Below, one piece after another: positions 8,498 to 18,068 of a DNA stretch of 64,000 bases (its first letter is position 1; each line of letters begins with the position of its first letter). Origin of the DNA: Dongia mobilis (GTDB taxonomy: Bacteria > Pseudomonadota > Alphaproteobacteria > Dongiales > Dongiaceae); the NCBI RefSeq assembly GCF_004363235.1, contig NZ_SNYW01000013.1, forward strand, positions 186,001 through 250,000. Direction: 5' to 3'. The translations under genes and the position numbers were made by a program. The notes beneath the pieces were generated by a model. That model made no database searches. It saw only the letters and a list, made by a program, of their open reading frames with translations, and was not told the DNA's origin.

Positions 8498-10078
8498 CTA
8501 TGCCTTGCCCATATGTGCCCGATCGAGGCGCACCGGGAATTTCGCGCGGATGGCGTCGTCCACCTCGCGCGAGATATGGCCCGGGAAATGATTGGCCATG
8601 ATCGGCTTCAGCTTCTTCTGCGCCTTGGCGATCGCATCCGGCCTGCCCTGCTCGACCCATTCCTTCGGGTTCATGCGGTCGCCGACACCCGGATAGATGT
8701 ATTCGGTCTGCATGCGCTGCAGCGTCTGCTCGGAGCCGAGATAATGGCCGGGGCCTTCCAGGCAGGTCTTGCGGATGGTCTCGATCGAGAGGCTCTCATC
8801 CGACGTGTCGATGCCCTTGATGGTACGCTGGGTGGCGCCGATGATGTCGTTGTCGATGAGGAGGCTCTCCAGGCAGAAACCCAGTAGGCTCGCCTGCATG
8901 CCGGCCGATTCATAGATCAGATTGGCGCCGGCATTGCCGACCAGGGCATGGTTATAGGCCTTCTCGGCGCCCGACTGCGCATCCGGCAGCTTCGAATCCG
9001 TCATGCCCGACGCGGTACCACCGGTAAGATCATAATATTGCGCGAGCTGCGCCGAGGCGGCCGAGAGCAGGGCCTGTTCCGAGGAGCCACCGGACATGGC
9101 GCCGGTCCGGAGATCGGAGACGAAGCACCAGGTGCCAAAGATCGCCGGCGCTCCCGGCTGGATGGCATTCACATAGACGAGGCCGGCCAGGCATTCGGCC
9201 ACCTCCTGCACGATGGCGCCGGCGAGTGCTGCCGGTGCCGTGGCGCCGGCCTGGCCGGCCGACAGCAGCAGCACCGGCATGCCGCCGCGCACCGCGACCT
9301 CGAGGCAGCGGCAGGCGTCCTGGGCGAATTTCAGGGGCGGCACCACGAAGCAGTTCGACTGGCTGACGAAGGGACGCTCGCGCCACTTCTTCTCGGAGCC
9401 CGCGATCATGTGCAGCATCTCGAGGCTGGCCTCGAGATGTTTGGGATCGACCCAGCTGGCGCCCACATGTTTCGAGGTGCCGGCCACCGAGGCATAGCAG
9501 GTGTTGAAATCCATCTCGAACGGATCGGCGAGATCGCGGCACACTACCGAGCGCTGGAAGAAATGCACATGGTCGAGCGTGTCGACCACGCGGGCGATGT
9601 CGTAGAGATCCTTGGTCTCGGAATCGCGGTACTCGCCAGTGACCGGATCGACCATGTGCACGGCGGCGCCCGCGGTGCCGAAATAGACCCGCTTGCCCCA
9701 GGGCTCCATGTCGTGGCGCGGGTCCTGGCCATAGAGCGGGAAGTGCCGTGCCGCCTTGGCGATCGTGTCCTCGACGAGGGCGCGCGGGAAGGTGAGGCGG
9801 CCGTTGTCGTTAAGCTTGGCGCCAGCCCGGGTCATCACCTCGATGCCGCTGGGGATCGCATCGGCCATGCCGATCTGCTCGAGCACATCGAGGGCGGCGT
9901 TATGGATCTTCAGCACCTCGGCATCCGAGAGCGGCTTGTAGCGGCCGCCCTCGAGGCCGGGCCGCACCGGCCTTTCATTCTCGGCCAAGGGGGCGGCGCG
10001 CATGGCTCGCCTGGCCTCGCGGCCGCCACGGCGGACCGTCATGTCTTTCTGGCTGCTTTCCATCGGAATGCTGCTCAT
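8498..10078 (-). CDS. MttB-superfamily trimethylamine methyltransferase-like protein (COG5598), non-pyrrolysine type
   Basis: A 526-residue protein of the MttB/MtgB superfamily (TIM-barrel corrinoid-linked methyltransferases). Family-like blocks include YKPLSDAEVLKIHNAALDVL near residue 70, an LTFPRALVEDTIAKA segment and the C-terminal EWVEQGRPDAIAKAQKKL. The frame has no in-frame amber codon, so it is not the pyrrolysine-containing archaeal MttB. Non-Pyl relatives such as MtgB demethylate quaternary amines like glycine betaine or proline betaine. The ATG at 10078 was chosen because GAGG precedes it. It would be first in an operon with the two GcvT-FAD oxidoreductases. No corrinoid protein gene is visible in the window, which leaves the methyl acceptor open. 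Confidence 0.85.
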   Translation of the reverse strand: MSSIPMESSQKDMTVRRGGREARRAMRAAPLAENERPVRPGLEGGRYKPLSDAEVLKIHNAALDVLEQIGMADAIPSGIEVMTRAGAKLNDNGRLTFPRALVEDTIAKAARHFPLYGQDPRHDMEPWGKRVYFGTAGAAVHMVDPVTGEYRDSETKDLYDIARVVDTLDHVHFFQRSVVCRDLADPFEMDFNTCYASVAGTSKHVGASWVDPKHLEASLEMLHMIAGSEKKWRERPFVSQSNCFVVPPLKFAQDACRCLEVAVRGGMPVLLLSAGQAGATAPAALAGAIVQEVAECLAGLVYVNAIQPGAPAIFGTWCFVSDLRTGAMSGGSSEQALLSAASAQLAQYYDLTGGTASGMTDSKLPDAQSGAEKAYNHALVGNAGANLIYESAGMQASLLGFCLESLLIDNDIIGATQRTIKGIDTSDESLSIETIRKTCLEGPGHYLGSEQTLQRMQTEYIYPGVGDRMNPKEWVEQGRPDAIAKAQKKLKPIMANHFPGHISREVDDAIRAKFPVRLDRAHMGKA

Positions 10079-10216
10079 CGGGAGATTCCTCGCAAGGGCT
10101 TGTTTTATGGCCGGATAATCAGCCCGGGGCGGGTATCCCGGCAAGCGACCGTTCTTCAGCTATACATGAACTTATTTCATGACATATCCCCGGAAAATGC
10201 GATAAACAGGGGCATT

Positions 10217-11131
10217 ATGGCAAAGAGAAATCTCCCATCCTTGAAATCCCTGCAGGCTTTCGAGGCTGCGGCACGGCATCTGTCATTCCGCGTCGCCGCC
10301 GAGGAACTGAGCCTCACCCAATCGGCCATCAGCCACCAGGTGGCAGCGCTGGAGGAGCGGCTTGGCACCGACCTGTTCCGCCGCGCCGCGCGCCGGGTCG
10401 AACTGACCGAGGCCGGTGCCCAGCTCTATCCTTACCTGCGCGACGGCTTCGACCGCCTGGCGCAGGGTGTCGGCCTGGTCGACCGGGTGCGCATTTCCGG
10501 CGATCTCGTGGTGCAGGTCTATGTGACCGTCGCCGTCCGCTGGCTGCTGCCACGCCTGCATCAGTTCCAGGCCGGGCATCCCGACATCCTGGTGCGCCTC
10601 TCCACCAGCCAGCTCGACTGGGAATTTGACCCAACCACCGGCGATCTCGGCCTTATCTGCACGCGCGCCGCCAACCGGCCCGGCCTCCATTACACGCATC
10701 TCTTCGACGCCAGGCTGGTGGCCGTCTGCGCCCCGGTGGTGCTGCAGGGGGGGCCCGGCCTGCGCCAGCCGGCCGACCTCGTCAATCATGCCATGCTGCA
10801 GGTCTATACCGCCGCCGAGGATTGGCATGACTGGCTGGAAGCGGCCGGCCTGCCGACCCTCAAGGGCCGCGCCGCGCCAAAATTCGATTCCTATCTTCTC
10901 GCCATCGAGGCGGCAGTGGAGGGCCAGGGTGTCGCCGTTGTGCCGGAATTCATGGTGTCGACCGATCTGAAGCTGGGTCGACTGGTGAAGCCCTTTCCGG
11001 AGATCGAGGTGCGCCACGGCGCCAGCTGGTATCTCGCCTGTCTCGAGGAACGCGCCGCAGAGCCGCGCATCCAGCATTTCCGCGACTGGCTCACCGCCGA
11101 GGTCGCGCGGGACCCGGCCTTCAGGGCGTGA
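10217..11131 (+). CDS. LysR-family transcriptional regulator (GcvA-like)
   Basis: A 304-residue LysR regulator: winged helix-turn-helix at residues 7-65 ([20 protein letters not shown], then [18 protein letters not shown]), linker, and a periplasmic-binding-like effector domain from about 95 onward. The helix-turn-helix and [12 protein letters not shown] start are typical of the GcvA branch, which controls glycine cleavage and one-carbon genes. The ATG at 10217 with AGGGG upstream was preferred over an ATG at 10166. It is divergent from the MttB-like gene (138-bp shared region), the usual arrangement for a LysR protein controlling that operon; the inducer is probably a methylated amine or intermediate, by inference. 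Confidence 0.88.
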   Translation: MAKRNLPSLKSLQAFEAAARHLSFRVAAEELSLTQSAISHQVAALEERLGTDLFRRAARRVELTEAGAQLYPYLRDGFDRLAQGVGLVDRVRISGDLVVQVYVTVAVRWLLPRLHQFQAGHPDILVRLSTSQLDWEFDPTTGDLGLICTRAANRPGLHYTHLFDARLVAVCAPVVLQGGPGLRQPADLVNHAMLQVYTAAEDWHDWLEAAGLPTLKGRAAPKFDSYLLAIEAAVEGQGVAVVPEFMVSTDLKLGRLVKPFPEIEVRHGASWYLACLEERAAEPRIQHFRDWLTAEVARDPAFRA

Positions 11132-11717
11132 TCCGGCGCAGTCCGTCCAGCAGTTTCTGCAACCCCGCCAGCACCTGCCCGCGCACGGCAACGGCATCAG
11201 GCGCGTCCGCGATCGCCAGAGCCGCCTCGTTCATGGCGCCGGACAGAAGCAGGGTGAGCGCCTCGATGGCGGCCGGCGCTTCGACATGGCCGAGTGCCGC
11301 GACCAGCCCTTCGCGCAGCAGCACCATGTTGTGCCGGCCATCGATCTCGCGCCACTCGCGCCAGCCAAGGACCGCAGGCGCGTCGAGCAGATAGATCTGT
11401 CTGATCGACGGATTGGCGCAGGTCTCGAGATAGGCGGCGCAGCCGGCACGCAGTGCCTCCCACGGCCGCCCGGTGGCGCGCGCCAGGATGGCCTGGGCGA
11501 TCTCGGCCGACACTGTCTCCACCAGGGCGCGGAACAGGTCTCGCTTGTCCTTGAAGTGGAAATAGAGGGCGCCGCGAGTGACCCCGGCCTCGGCCACAAT
11601 CGCCTCGGTGCCCGTCGCGGCATAACCCGCCGCACCGAAATGCTGCCGGGCGACCGCCAGCAACGTCTCCCGTGTCGCGGCGGCGCGGGCGGCCTTGCTG
11701 CCTTGCCTCTCTTGCAT
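11121..11717 (-). CDS. TetR/AcrR-family transcriptional regulator
   Basis: A 198-residue TetR-type repressor. Helix-turn-helix at residues 13-60: [20 protein letters not shown], then [20 protein letters not shown]. The C-terminal ligand domain includes [18 protein letters not shown], a motif common in a TetR subgroup. The start ATG at 11717 lies immediately next to two palindromic operators shared with the divergent VOC gene, so autoregulation and control of that gene are likely. Its stop overlaps the convergent LysR gene by 11 bp. Confidence 0.9.
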   Translation of the reverse strand: MQERQGSKAARAAATRETLLAVARQHFGAAGYAATGTEAIVAEAGVTRGALYFHFKDKRDLFRALVETVSAEIAQAILARATGRPWEALRAGCAAYLETCANPSIRQIYLLDAPAVLGWREWREIDGRHNMVLLREGLVAALGHVEAPAAIEALTLLLSGAMNEAALAIADAPDAVAVRGQVLAGLQKLLDGLRRITP

Positions 11718-11757
11718 ACATACACCCTGTATGTTATCAATGCATACAGACTGTATG
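11718..11757. promoter_or_regulatory. Twin palindromic operators for the TetR regulator
   Basis: Two near-identical palindromes: ACATACA-CCC-TGTATGT at 11718-11734 and CATACA-GAC-TGTATG at 11743-11757, with centres 24 bp apart. They occupy the gap between the TetR start and the VOC gene's Shine-Dalgarno (GAGGAGG at 11763). Size and symmetry fit TetR dimer sites, and the position would block both divergent promoters. Assignment to this TetR is inference from location. Confidence 0.75.
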
Positions 11758-11777
11758 TTATAGAGGAGGCACGCCCC

Positions 11778-12194
11778 ATGCAAATCGCCCAGTATTACCC
11801 GGTCCTGGCCGTCAAGGCGCTTGCCGCCGCCAGCGCGTTCTACCAGCAACACTTTGATTTCAAGGTTGTTTTCGAGGCCGACTGGTACATTCATCTGCAG
11901 CACGGGAAACAGCCCGATATCAACCTTGCGCTCCTGGATTGTCGCCACGAAACGATCCCGGAGGGCTACCGGAAACCGGCGCAGGGTTTGCTCATCAATT
12001 TTGAGACCGATGATGTCGATGCCGCCTATGAGCGCGCGCAGCAGGCCGGTTTGCCGATCCTGCTGAGCTTGCGTGACGAGGCCTTCGGGCAGCGGCATTT
12101 CATCACCCGCGACCCCAATGGCATCCTGATCGACGTCATCAAGGTGATCCCGCCGGCGGCCGAATTCGCCCAGCAATACCGCGCCGAGGCATAG
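11778..12194 (+). CDS. VOC-family protein (glyoxalase/bleomycin-resistance fold)
   Basis: A 138-residue protein with the paired beta-alpha-beta-beta-beta pattern of the vicinal oxygen chelate fold: [20 protein letters not shown] at the start and [17 protein letters not shown] in the middle, ending [20 protein letters not shown]. The DPNG turn and C-terminal strand are typical. The ATG at 11778 has a strong GAGGAGG ribosome site. Members are isomerases, dioxygenases or drug-binding proteins; this one cannot be assigned a substrate. Divergent from a TetR gene across twin operators, so it is probably induced by a small molecule. Confidence 0.85.
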   Translation: MQIAQYYPVLAVKALAAASAFYQQHFDFKVVFEADWYIHLQHGKQPDINLALLDCRHETIPEGYRKPAQGLLINFETDDVDAAYERAQQAGLPILLSLRDEAFGQRHFITRDPNGILIDVIKVIPPAAEFAQQYRAEA

Positions 12195-12195
12195 G

Positions 12196-13086
12196 TCAGG
12201 GCTTTGGCAAGGCGGGTGGTTCGAGGACTGGCGCTTCGAGCACCGGCGGCGCCACTGGCGCCGGTTCAAAGGGCGGGACGATGATCTCGCCCGGCCCAGC
12301 GGGTTCCGCCGGCAGGGGCGGCTCCGCCCCGCCCGGCGCCGCCACAAGAAATCCCTCCGGACAGCGATGCGCCGGCTGGGCGGCGGATCCGGCCGGAGAC
12401 CAGAGGCTGGCGGGCGCCAGCGCCTTCATCGTGCCCAATTGATTGAGGCTGACGCGGATGCCGGTCAGGACCGGTTGCTTGTATTGCTTCGAGCGGGCGC
12501 AGACCAGTTGCAGCGAGACTTCGGAATCCGGCCCGAATTGCTGCCGGAAGGCATCGGCCAATGCCTCGCGCGCGATGTGCTGGCCAACCGACCCGGCGAT
12601 GGCAGCGTTGAGCAATGTACGCTGCATGTCCCTGGCGCGGGCGACCGCCCGGTCAAAATAGCGCTGCGGAGAGAGCATCGAGCAGGCGCCGTGGCGCGAC
12701 CAATAGGCACGGTCGGCGCAGGTCGCCACCCCCGGCATGATGTCGGCGAGCGCTTGTGCCAATTCGGCGCCGAGGCGCAAGGGCGGCAACGAGCAATGCG
12801 TCGCCCTCTCGCCAGGACCGATCGGGGGCGGGGTGAAGGCGCGCGCCAGCGGGTCGCAATCCTGCAGTGGCGCGGAACCGGGCCGCGCCTGCGGCTTCAA
12901 CCCGATCAGCGTCAAATTGCGCCCCTTGAGGTCGCGCAGCGAAAGTCCGTCACAAGCGGCGAGGTCGGGGTCGACTAGGCACTGGCCCGGCAGCCAGCCC
13001 ATTTCCAGGATGTAGTATTCCAGGGTCTGGGCGCCCGCCGAAGGAACGCCGAGAAGAAGCAGGAGGCACGCGAGAACCGCGCGCAC
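12196..13086 (-). CDS. RNase T2-like secreted protein with altered active site
   Basis: A 296-residue protein with a signal peptide (MRAVLACLLLLLGVPSAGAQ). The body resembles RNase T2: YYILEMGWLPGQC matches the family's first strand, the CAS II block appears as YWSRHGACS (residues 128-136), and several Cys pairs are present. In CAS I the expected HGLWP reads IGLKP (residues 61-65), so the catalytic His is absent; in CAS II the Glu before Trp is Tyr. The C-terminal 40 residues are a Pro-rich tail. It starts with GTG four bases after the purN stop, so it is co-transcribed with purMN. RNA cleavage is doubtful; the fold assignment is from motif spacing only. Confidence 0.6.
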   Translation of the reverse strand: MRAVLACLLLLLGVPSAGAQTLEYYILEMGWLPGQCLVDPDLAACDGLSLRDLKGRNLTLIGLKPQARPGSAPLQDCDPLARAFTPPPIGPGERATHCSLPPLRLGAELAQALADIMPGVATCADRAYWSRHGACSMLSPQRYFDRAVARARDMQRTLLNAAIAGSVGQHIAREALADAFRQQFGPDSEVSLQLVCARSKQYKQPVLTGIRVSLNQLGTMKALAPASLWSPAGSAAQPAHRCPEGFLVAAPGGAEPPLPAEPAGPGEIIVPPFEPAPVAPPVLEAPVLEPPALPKP

Positions 13087-13089
13087 GCC

Positions 13090-13776
13090 TCAACCGCCCA
13101 TCGGGTTGAACAGCACGCCGCCAGCGAAGGCGGCGTCGTCGATAATCGCGCGTTCGCCCTCGACCCGCACCTTGCCCTCGGCAATGAGGCGCAGGCTCAG
13201 CGGAAACAGGCGATGCTCGGCCGCGAGCACGCGCCGCCCCAATGTTTCCTCGGTATCATCGGCGCGCACCGGCACCGCGGCCTGGGCGATGATCGGTCCG
13301 GTATCCATCTCCGGTCGCACGAAATGCACCGTGCAGCCATGAAAGCGCACGCCGGCTTGCAGCGCGCGGGCATGGGTGTTGAGGCCCTTGAAGGCCGGCA
13401 GCAGGGCCGGATGGATGTTGACCAGGCGGTCCTGCCAAAGGGCGATGAATCCATCGGTCAGCAGGCGCAGGAAACCGGCCAGCACAACAAGTTCCGCGCC
13501 GCTTTCGCGGATCCTGGCGTCCATCGCGGCATCGAACTGCGCCCGCTCGGCAAAGCCCTTGTGATCCACCACGACCGCGGGTATCCCCGCCCTCCGCGCG
13601 CGCTCCAGCCCGAAGGCGTCGGGCCGGTTGGAGAGCACCAGCACGATCTCGATCGGGCTGCCGGTGATGACCGGGCCGAAATGGTCGATCAGCGATTGCA
13701 GATTGCTGCCGCGCCCGGAGATGAGAACGGCGACCTTCAGCTTCCGTCCCGACATGCGCGACAATTGTCCGTTCAC
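13090..13776 (-). CDS. purN: Phosphoribosylglycinamide formyltransferase (GART)
   Basis: A 228-residue PurN. It transfers a formyl group from 10-formyl-tetrahydrofolate to GAR in purine synthesis. Signatures: [14 protein letters not shown] (phosphate loop) near residue 17, the catalytic [13 protein letters not shown] block containing the Asn-x-His pair, and [15 protein letters not shown] with the active-site Asp. Length is usual for the family. The GTG start overlaps the purM stop as GTGA, so the two are translationally coupled. A methionine at 13755 is an alternative start. Confidence 0.95.
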   Translation of the reverse strand: MNGQLSRMSGRKLKVAVLISGRGSNLQSLIDHFGPVITGSPIEIVLVLSNRPDAFGLERARRAGIPAVVVDHKGFAERAQFDAAMDARIRESGAELVVLAGFLRLLTDGFIALWQDRLVNIHPALLPAFKGLNTHARALQAGVRFHGCTVHFVRPEMDTGPIIAQAAVPVRADDTEETLGRRVLAAEHRLFPLSLRLIAEGKVRVEGERAIIDDAAFAGGVLFNPMGG

Positions 13777-14843
13777 CAGTGGCCGGTATTGCGGACGATG
13801 CAGCCCGCACCCGCGCCGCGCGCGACGATGCGGCCGATCTCGCTCACCGTTTCGCCATGCGCGCGCAGGGTCTTGGCGATCTGGGCGGCATCATCCGCCG
13901 CCGCCACCACGACCATGCCGATGCCGCAATTGAAGGTGCGGGCCATTTCCTGGGCATCGATCCCGGCAACACTGCGCAGCCAGGCGAAGACCGGCGGCAG
14001 TGCCCAGGTGCCGGCGTCGATCTCGCAGGCAAGGCCGGCCGGCAACACGCGGGGGATGTTCTCGAGGAGCCCGCCGCCGGTGATATGGGCCAGCGCCTTG
14101 ACGCCGCCCAGGGGCGAGCACTCGGCGCGGATCGCGGCAAGGCAGGATTTCACATAGATGCGGGTGGGCGTCAGCAGCGCGCGGCCGAGCTTCTCGCCGG
14201 TCGCAAAGGGTGCCTCCGCCTCATAGGTGAGGCCGGATTTTTCGACCACCTTTCGCACCAGGGAATAGCCGTTGGAATGCACCCCCGACGAGGCGAGGCC
14301 CAGCACGATGTCGCCTTCCGCCACCTTGGCGCCGGTAATGGCCTGCTCGCGCTCGACCGCGCCAACCGAGAAACCGGCAAGATCGTAGTCGCCCTTGGCA
14401 TACATGCCCGGCATCTCGGCGGTCTCGCCGCCGATGAGGGCGCAACCCGCCTGGCGGCAGCCATCGGCGATGCCGGCGATGATCTTGCGCCCCGTCTCGA
14501 CGTCGAGCTTTCCGGTCGCAAAGTAGTCGAGGAAGAAGAGCGGCTCCGCCCCCTGCACGACGAGGTCGTTGACGCACATGGCAACGAGGTCGATGCCGAT
14601 CGTGTCGTGGCAATCGGCATCAATGGCGATCTTCAGCTTGGTGCCGACGCCGTCGGTGGTCGCGACCAGAATCGGGTCGCGGAAGCCCGCCCGCTTGGGA
14701 TCGAAGAAGGCGCCGAATCCGCCCAGCCCCGCATCGGCACCCGCGCGGGCGGTCGCCTTGGCCAGCGGCTTGATGGCTTCGACAAGGGCATTGCCGGCAT
14801 CGATATCAACCCCGGCATCGCGGTAGGTAAGGCCATTGCCCAT
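13773..14843 (-). CDS. purM: Phosphoribosylformylglycinamidine cyclo-ligase (AIR synthetase)
   Basis: A 356-residue PurM converting FGAM to AIR with ATP in purine synthesis. Visible family blocks are [15 protein letters not shown] at the N-terminus, [14 protein letters not shown], the [11 protein letters not shown] loop and [15 protein letters not shown]. The start is ATG 14843 ([11 protein letters not shown]), the conserved beginning of PurM; the open frame extending upstream lacks homology-like sequence. It is coupled to purN downstream and divergent from the DUF2066 gene, an arrangement common in Alphaproteobacteria. Confidence 0.95.
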   Translation of the reverse strand: MGNGLTYRDAGVDIDAGNALVEAIKPLAKATARAGADAGLGGFGAFFDPKRAGFRDPILVATTDGVGTKLKIAIDADCHDTIGIDLVAMCVNDLVVQGAEPLFFLDYFATGKLDVETGRKIIAGIADGCRQAGCALIGGETAEMPGMYAKGDYDLAGFSVGAVEREQAITGAKVAEGDIVLGLASSGVHSNGYSLVRKVVEKSGLTYEAEAPFATGEKLGRALLTPTRIYVKSCLAAIRAECSPLGGVKALAHITGGGLLENIPRVLPAGLACEIDAGTWALPPVFAWLRSVAGIDAQEMARTFNCGIGMVVVAAADDAAQIAKTLRAHGETVSEIGRIVARGAGAGCIVRNTGHW

Positions 14844-14973
14844 GAAGAGACTCGATTCTTGAATTTTCCAGGCTCCGAAAAAGGTAAGCCGGGCAAGGCT
14901 GTTGCTGGCTTCCCCGGAGCGGGTTTTGCTATAAGCTTCGGTCCGGACAATACGCATTTCAGGGTGGTTTGCA

Positions 14974-16143
14974 ATGGCCCCAGCGGGCGCAGTTTCGGCC
15001 TTTTCCACGATCTTGACGGCCAGGCTTTCTTGGGCCGCCGCGATGGGAATTCTCGCCCTTGCGATCCTGGTTGGCGCCGTCGCCGCACCGGCGAGGGCGC
15101 AAGGCACCGGACAGAGCGTCTATGTCGCCTCCGGCATTCCGGTCGAGGTCACGGGCGATGCCGCAACCCTGCGCGACCAGGCCGTGATCAAGGCGCAGCG
15201 CGACGGCCTGCGCCAGGTGCTGAAGGAAATCGCCCCGGCGGACCAGGTCGAGGGCCTGCTGCTGCCCAGCGACGACGAGATCGGCTCCTGGGTTACCGAT
15301 CTGGCGATCGACGAGGAGAAGATCGCCGCCACCCGCTATATCGGCCGCTACACGATCCGCTTCGCCGCTGCCCCGGTGCAGGAATTCCTCAGCCGCGAGG
15401 GCATCGCCTTCGCCGAGACCCGTGCCCGCCAGATGCTAATGCTGCCCGTCTATACCGACGAGGCCGGCACCACCGGCCTCTGGGGGCCGACCAATGCCTG
15501 GGCGCGCAGCTGGGCGCAGCCACAGAACCTCAATTCCGCCCTGGTTCCGGTGGTGACACCGCGCGGCGATCTCGACGACCAGAACATCCTGACCGCGACC
15601 GATGCCCTGGCCGGTGCCCAGGCCAAGCTGCAATTCATGGCGGAACGCTATCAGGCGGGCGATGTGGTGGTGGCCGAGGCGCAGATGAGCGCGCCCGGCG
15701 CCGACGGCAATCGCAGCCTCGCCCTCGACGTCACGCGCTATGGCCAGGACGGCATCCAGCGCTATCAGGACACCCTGACAGGGGCTGGCGGCGACCCCGA
15801 CGGATTGCTGGCGCAGGGCGTGGCCACGGTGCAGCAGATGCTGGAGGGCGCCTGGAAAGTCGCCAATCTGGTGGACCCCAACAAGCGCACCAGGATCGCG
15901 GTCCACGTGCCGCTTACCAGCCTGCAGCAATGGGTGGCGATCAAGCAGCGCCTCGCCCAGGTCAATCTGGTGAAGACGGTCGACCTGAAGCAGCTTGCCC
16001 GCAGCGGCGCCGAACTCGAGATCGGCTATGCCGGCGACGAGGCGCAGTTCATCCGCGCGCTCGCCGTTGCCGACCTTTTTCTGGTTTCCAGCGGCGAGGG
16101 CATGTCGACCCTGACCATGGGTGGTGCCGGAGCCAATCCGTGA
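14974..16143 (+). CDS. DUF2066 domain-containing exported protein
   Basis: A 389-residue protein with an N-terminal secretion signal (hydrophobic core [18 protein letters not shown]). DUF2066 follows from about residue 45, including [20 protein letters not shown], with conserved DRARQ-type helices and a later YTIRFAA strand. ATG 14974 has a GGGTGG-like site upstream, while ATG 15043 would give a more ordinary short signal peptide, so the start is uncertain. In Alphaproteobacteria this gene commonly lies between purMN and a PerM-type permease followed by hdaA, as here. Function unknown; periplasmic location inferred. Confidence 0.85.
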   Translation: MAPAGAVSAFSTILTARLSWAAAMGILALAILVGAVAAPARAQGTGQSVYVASGIPVEVTGDAATLRDQAVIKAQRDGLRQVLKEIAPADQVEGLLLPSDDEIGSWVTDLAIDEEKIAATRYIGRYTIRFAAAPVQEFLSREGIAFAETRARQMLMLPVYTDEAGTTGLWGPTNAWARSWAQPQNLNSALVPVVTPRGDLDDQNILTATDALAGAQAKLQFMAERYQAGDVVVAEAQMSAPGADGNRSLALDVTRYGQDGIQRYQDTLTGAGGDPDGLLAQGVATVQQMLEGAWKVANLVDPNKRTRIAVHVPLTSLQQWVAIKQRLAQVNLVKTVDLKQLARSGAELEIGYAGDEAQFIRALAVADLFLVSSGEGMSTLTMGGAGANP

Positions 16144-16183
16144 ACGGGCCAAGTGGCGAACGGGGCCAATGCCCGAGGGCCCA

Positions 16184-17326
16184 ATGACCGACGCCAGCGA
16201 AGCGCCGGACGGCAACGGCCTGCCACCAAGGATGCGGCGCTGGCCGAGCTATCTCGCCGCGCTCATCGTCTTCCTGATCCTGGTCTACCTGCTGCGCACC
16301 GTGCTGCTGCCCTTCGTGGCCGGCATGGGGGTCGCCTATTTCCTCGACCCGGTCTGCGACCGGCTGGAGAAATGGGGCTGTTCGCGGGTTCTCGCCACCA
16401 GCATCGTGACGGCCGTCTTCGCCCTCATCGTCGTCCTGGCATTCCTCGTCATCGTGCCGATCCTGATCGAGCAGTTCAGCAATTTCATCCGCGACCTGCC
16501 GGGCATGGTGGAGCGGGCGCATCAAAGGCTGATGCCGCTCTATGGCGACCTGCAGTTGCGCTTCGATCTGCCGGCACTCGATGATCTCGGCGCCATGCTG
16601 CGGGAGCGCCTCGGCGGCGCGCTGGGTTTCGTCGGCAATGCCCTGCAGGGCGTCGTTTCGGGCGGTGCGGCACTGGCCAATCTGCTGTCGCTCCTCTTCA
16701 TTACCCCGGTCGTCACCTTCTACCTGCTGCGCGACTGGGACCTCCTGATCGCGCGCATCAACGCGCTGCTGCCGCTGGACCACGCCGAGACCATCCGCCA
16801 GCAGATGCGCGCCATCGACACGACCATGGCGGGCTTCCTGCGCGGCCAAGCCAGCGTCTGCCTGGTGCTGGGGGCCTTCTATGCGACCGGATTGATGCTG
16901 GTCGGCCTGCCCTTCGGCCTGTTCATCGGCATGATGGCGGGCATCCTTACCTTCATTCCCTATGTCGGTTCGCTCAGCGGCTTCGTCATCTCGATGGCAG
17001 TGGCGCTGGCCAGTTTCGATGGCTGGCACGGCCCCGCCATCGTCGCCGCCATCTTCGTCAGCGGCCAGGTGATGGAGGGCAATTTCCTGACGCCCAAGCT
17101 GGTCGGCGACCGGGTCGGCCTGCACCCGGTCTGGATCATTTTTGCGCTGCTGGCGGGTGGCGCCCTCTTCGGCTTCGTCGGGCTGCTGCTGGCGGTACCC
17201 GTGGCGGCGGCAATCGGCGTGCTGGTGCGGTTCGGCATCGGCCACTATCTGCAAAGTCCGCTTTATCTCGGCCACCACCAAGCGCCGCCGGCCCCATCCA
17301 CGCAGCCGACGACGACGCCAAAATGA
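16184..17326 (+). CDS. AI-2E/PerM family membrane transporter
   Basis: A 380-residue integral membrane protein of the AI-2E exporter/PerM family, with paired N-terminal helices (ALIVFLILVYLLRTVLLPFV), a soluble middle segment, and a C-terminal set of helices with the family block FIPYVGSLSGFVIS and PVWIIFALLAGGALFGFVGL. About eight spans are predicted by eye. The ATG at 16184 follows GAGGG by 5 bases; the preceding 20 codons include unlikely starts. Its stop overlaps the hdaA start (ATGA). Substrate unknown; the AI-2 name should not be taken as function. Confidence 0.88.
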   Translation: MTDASEAPDGNGLPPRMRRWPSYLAALIVFLILVYLLRTVLLPFVAGMGVAYFLDPVCDRLEKWGCSRVLATSIVTAVFALIVVLAFLVIVPILIEQFSNFIRDLPGMVERAHQRLMPLYGDLQLRFDLPALDDLGAMLRERLGGALGFVGNALQGVVSGGAALANLLSLLFITPVVTFYLLRDWDLLIARINALLPLDHAETIRQQMRAIDTTMAGFLRGQASVCLVLGAFYATGLMLVGLPFGLFIGMMAGILTFIPYVGSLSGFVISMAVALASFDGWHGPAIVAAIFVSGQVMEGNFLTPKLVGDRVGLHPVWIIFALLAGGALFGFVGLLLAVPVAAAIGVLVRFGIGHYLQSPLYLGHHQAPPAPSTQPTTTPK

Positions 17327-17991
17327 GCCGCAGCCAATTGCCCTTCGACCTGCCGCCACGATCGGCCATGGGTGGCAGCGACTTCGTGGAGGCGCCCAGC
17401 AACGCGGCGGCATTGGCCCTGGTCCTGGCCTGGCCGGATTGGCCGGATCACGGCCGGACCCTCGCCATCCATGGCCCCAGCGGCTGCGGCAAGACCCATC
17501 TCGGCCATATCTTCCAGGAGCGCGCCGCCGCCGCCGGCCGGGTGGTGCTCTATCTCGAGGCACCGCCCGCTCCGCCGGATCTTCCCGCCCGGCCGGTCGT
17601 GATCCTCGACGAGCCCCGGCTCGACGAGGTGGATTTTTTCCATCTTCTCAATCGCCTGCGCGGCGAGGGCGGCGACCTGTTGCTGCTGTCGCGCGAGGCG
17701 CCCGCGCGCTGGCCGGTGCATCTGCCCGATCTCGCCTCGCGCCTCAAGGCGATTCCGGCAGTCGAAGTGGCGCCACCGGACGATGCGCTGCTGGGCGCCG
17801 TCCTGGCCAAGCATTTCGCCGACCGGCAGATCGCCGTGGCACCCGAGGTGATCGACTATCTCCTCCGCCAGATGGAGCGGAGTTTCGCCGCCGCCGCCGA
17901 ACTCGCCGCCCGCCTGGACCGGGCGGCACTCGCCGAGGGGCGGGCCATTACCGTGCCGCTGGCGCGCCGGGTTCTTGGCGGTTCTTGTTGA
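17323..17991 (+). CDS. hdaA: HdaA-type DnaA-related regulatory ATPase
   Basis: A 222-residue alphaproteobacterial Hda homologue that, with the beta clamp, promotes hydrolysis of DnaA-ATP and limits re-initiation. The clamp-binding hexapeptide QLPFDL is at residues 5-10. A Walker A GPSGCGKTHLGHIF and an acidic Walker B segment (VVILDEPRLDEVDFF) follow, and a short lid region ends the protein; it has no C-terminal DNA-binding domain of DnaA. The ATG overlaps the permease stop. Position after the AI-2E permease matches the usual alphaproteobacterial gene order. Confidence 0.9.
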   Translation: MSRSQLPFDLPPRSAMGGSDFVEAPSNAAALALVLAWPDWPDHGRTLAIHGPSGCGKTHLGHIFQERAAAAGRVVLYLEAPPAPPDLPARPVVILDEPRLDEVDFFHLLNRLRGEGGDLLLLSREAPARWPVHLPDLASRLKAIPAVEVAPPDDALLGAVLAKHFADRQIAVAPEVIDYLLRQMERSFAAAAELAARLDRAALAEGRAITVPLARRVLGGSC

Positions 17992-18068
17992 GACGGCGGG
18001 TCTTGAGTCGGGGTGCCCGCCTGCGGTAAAACGTCGCCATCCGCGCGACATACAAAGGGATATTTTTC

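Noticed and set aside
8498-10078. Possible pyrrolysine (in-frame amber) trimethylamine methyltransferase
   Set aside because: No in-frame TAG interrupts the gene; it is a complete frame like MtgB-type relatives.
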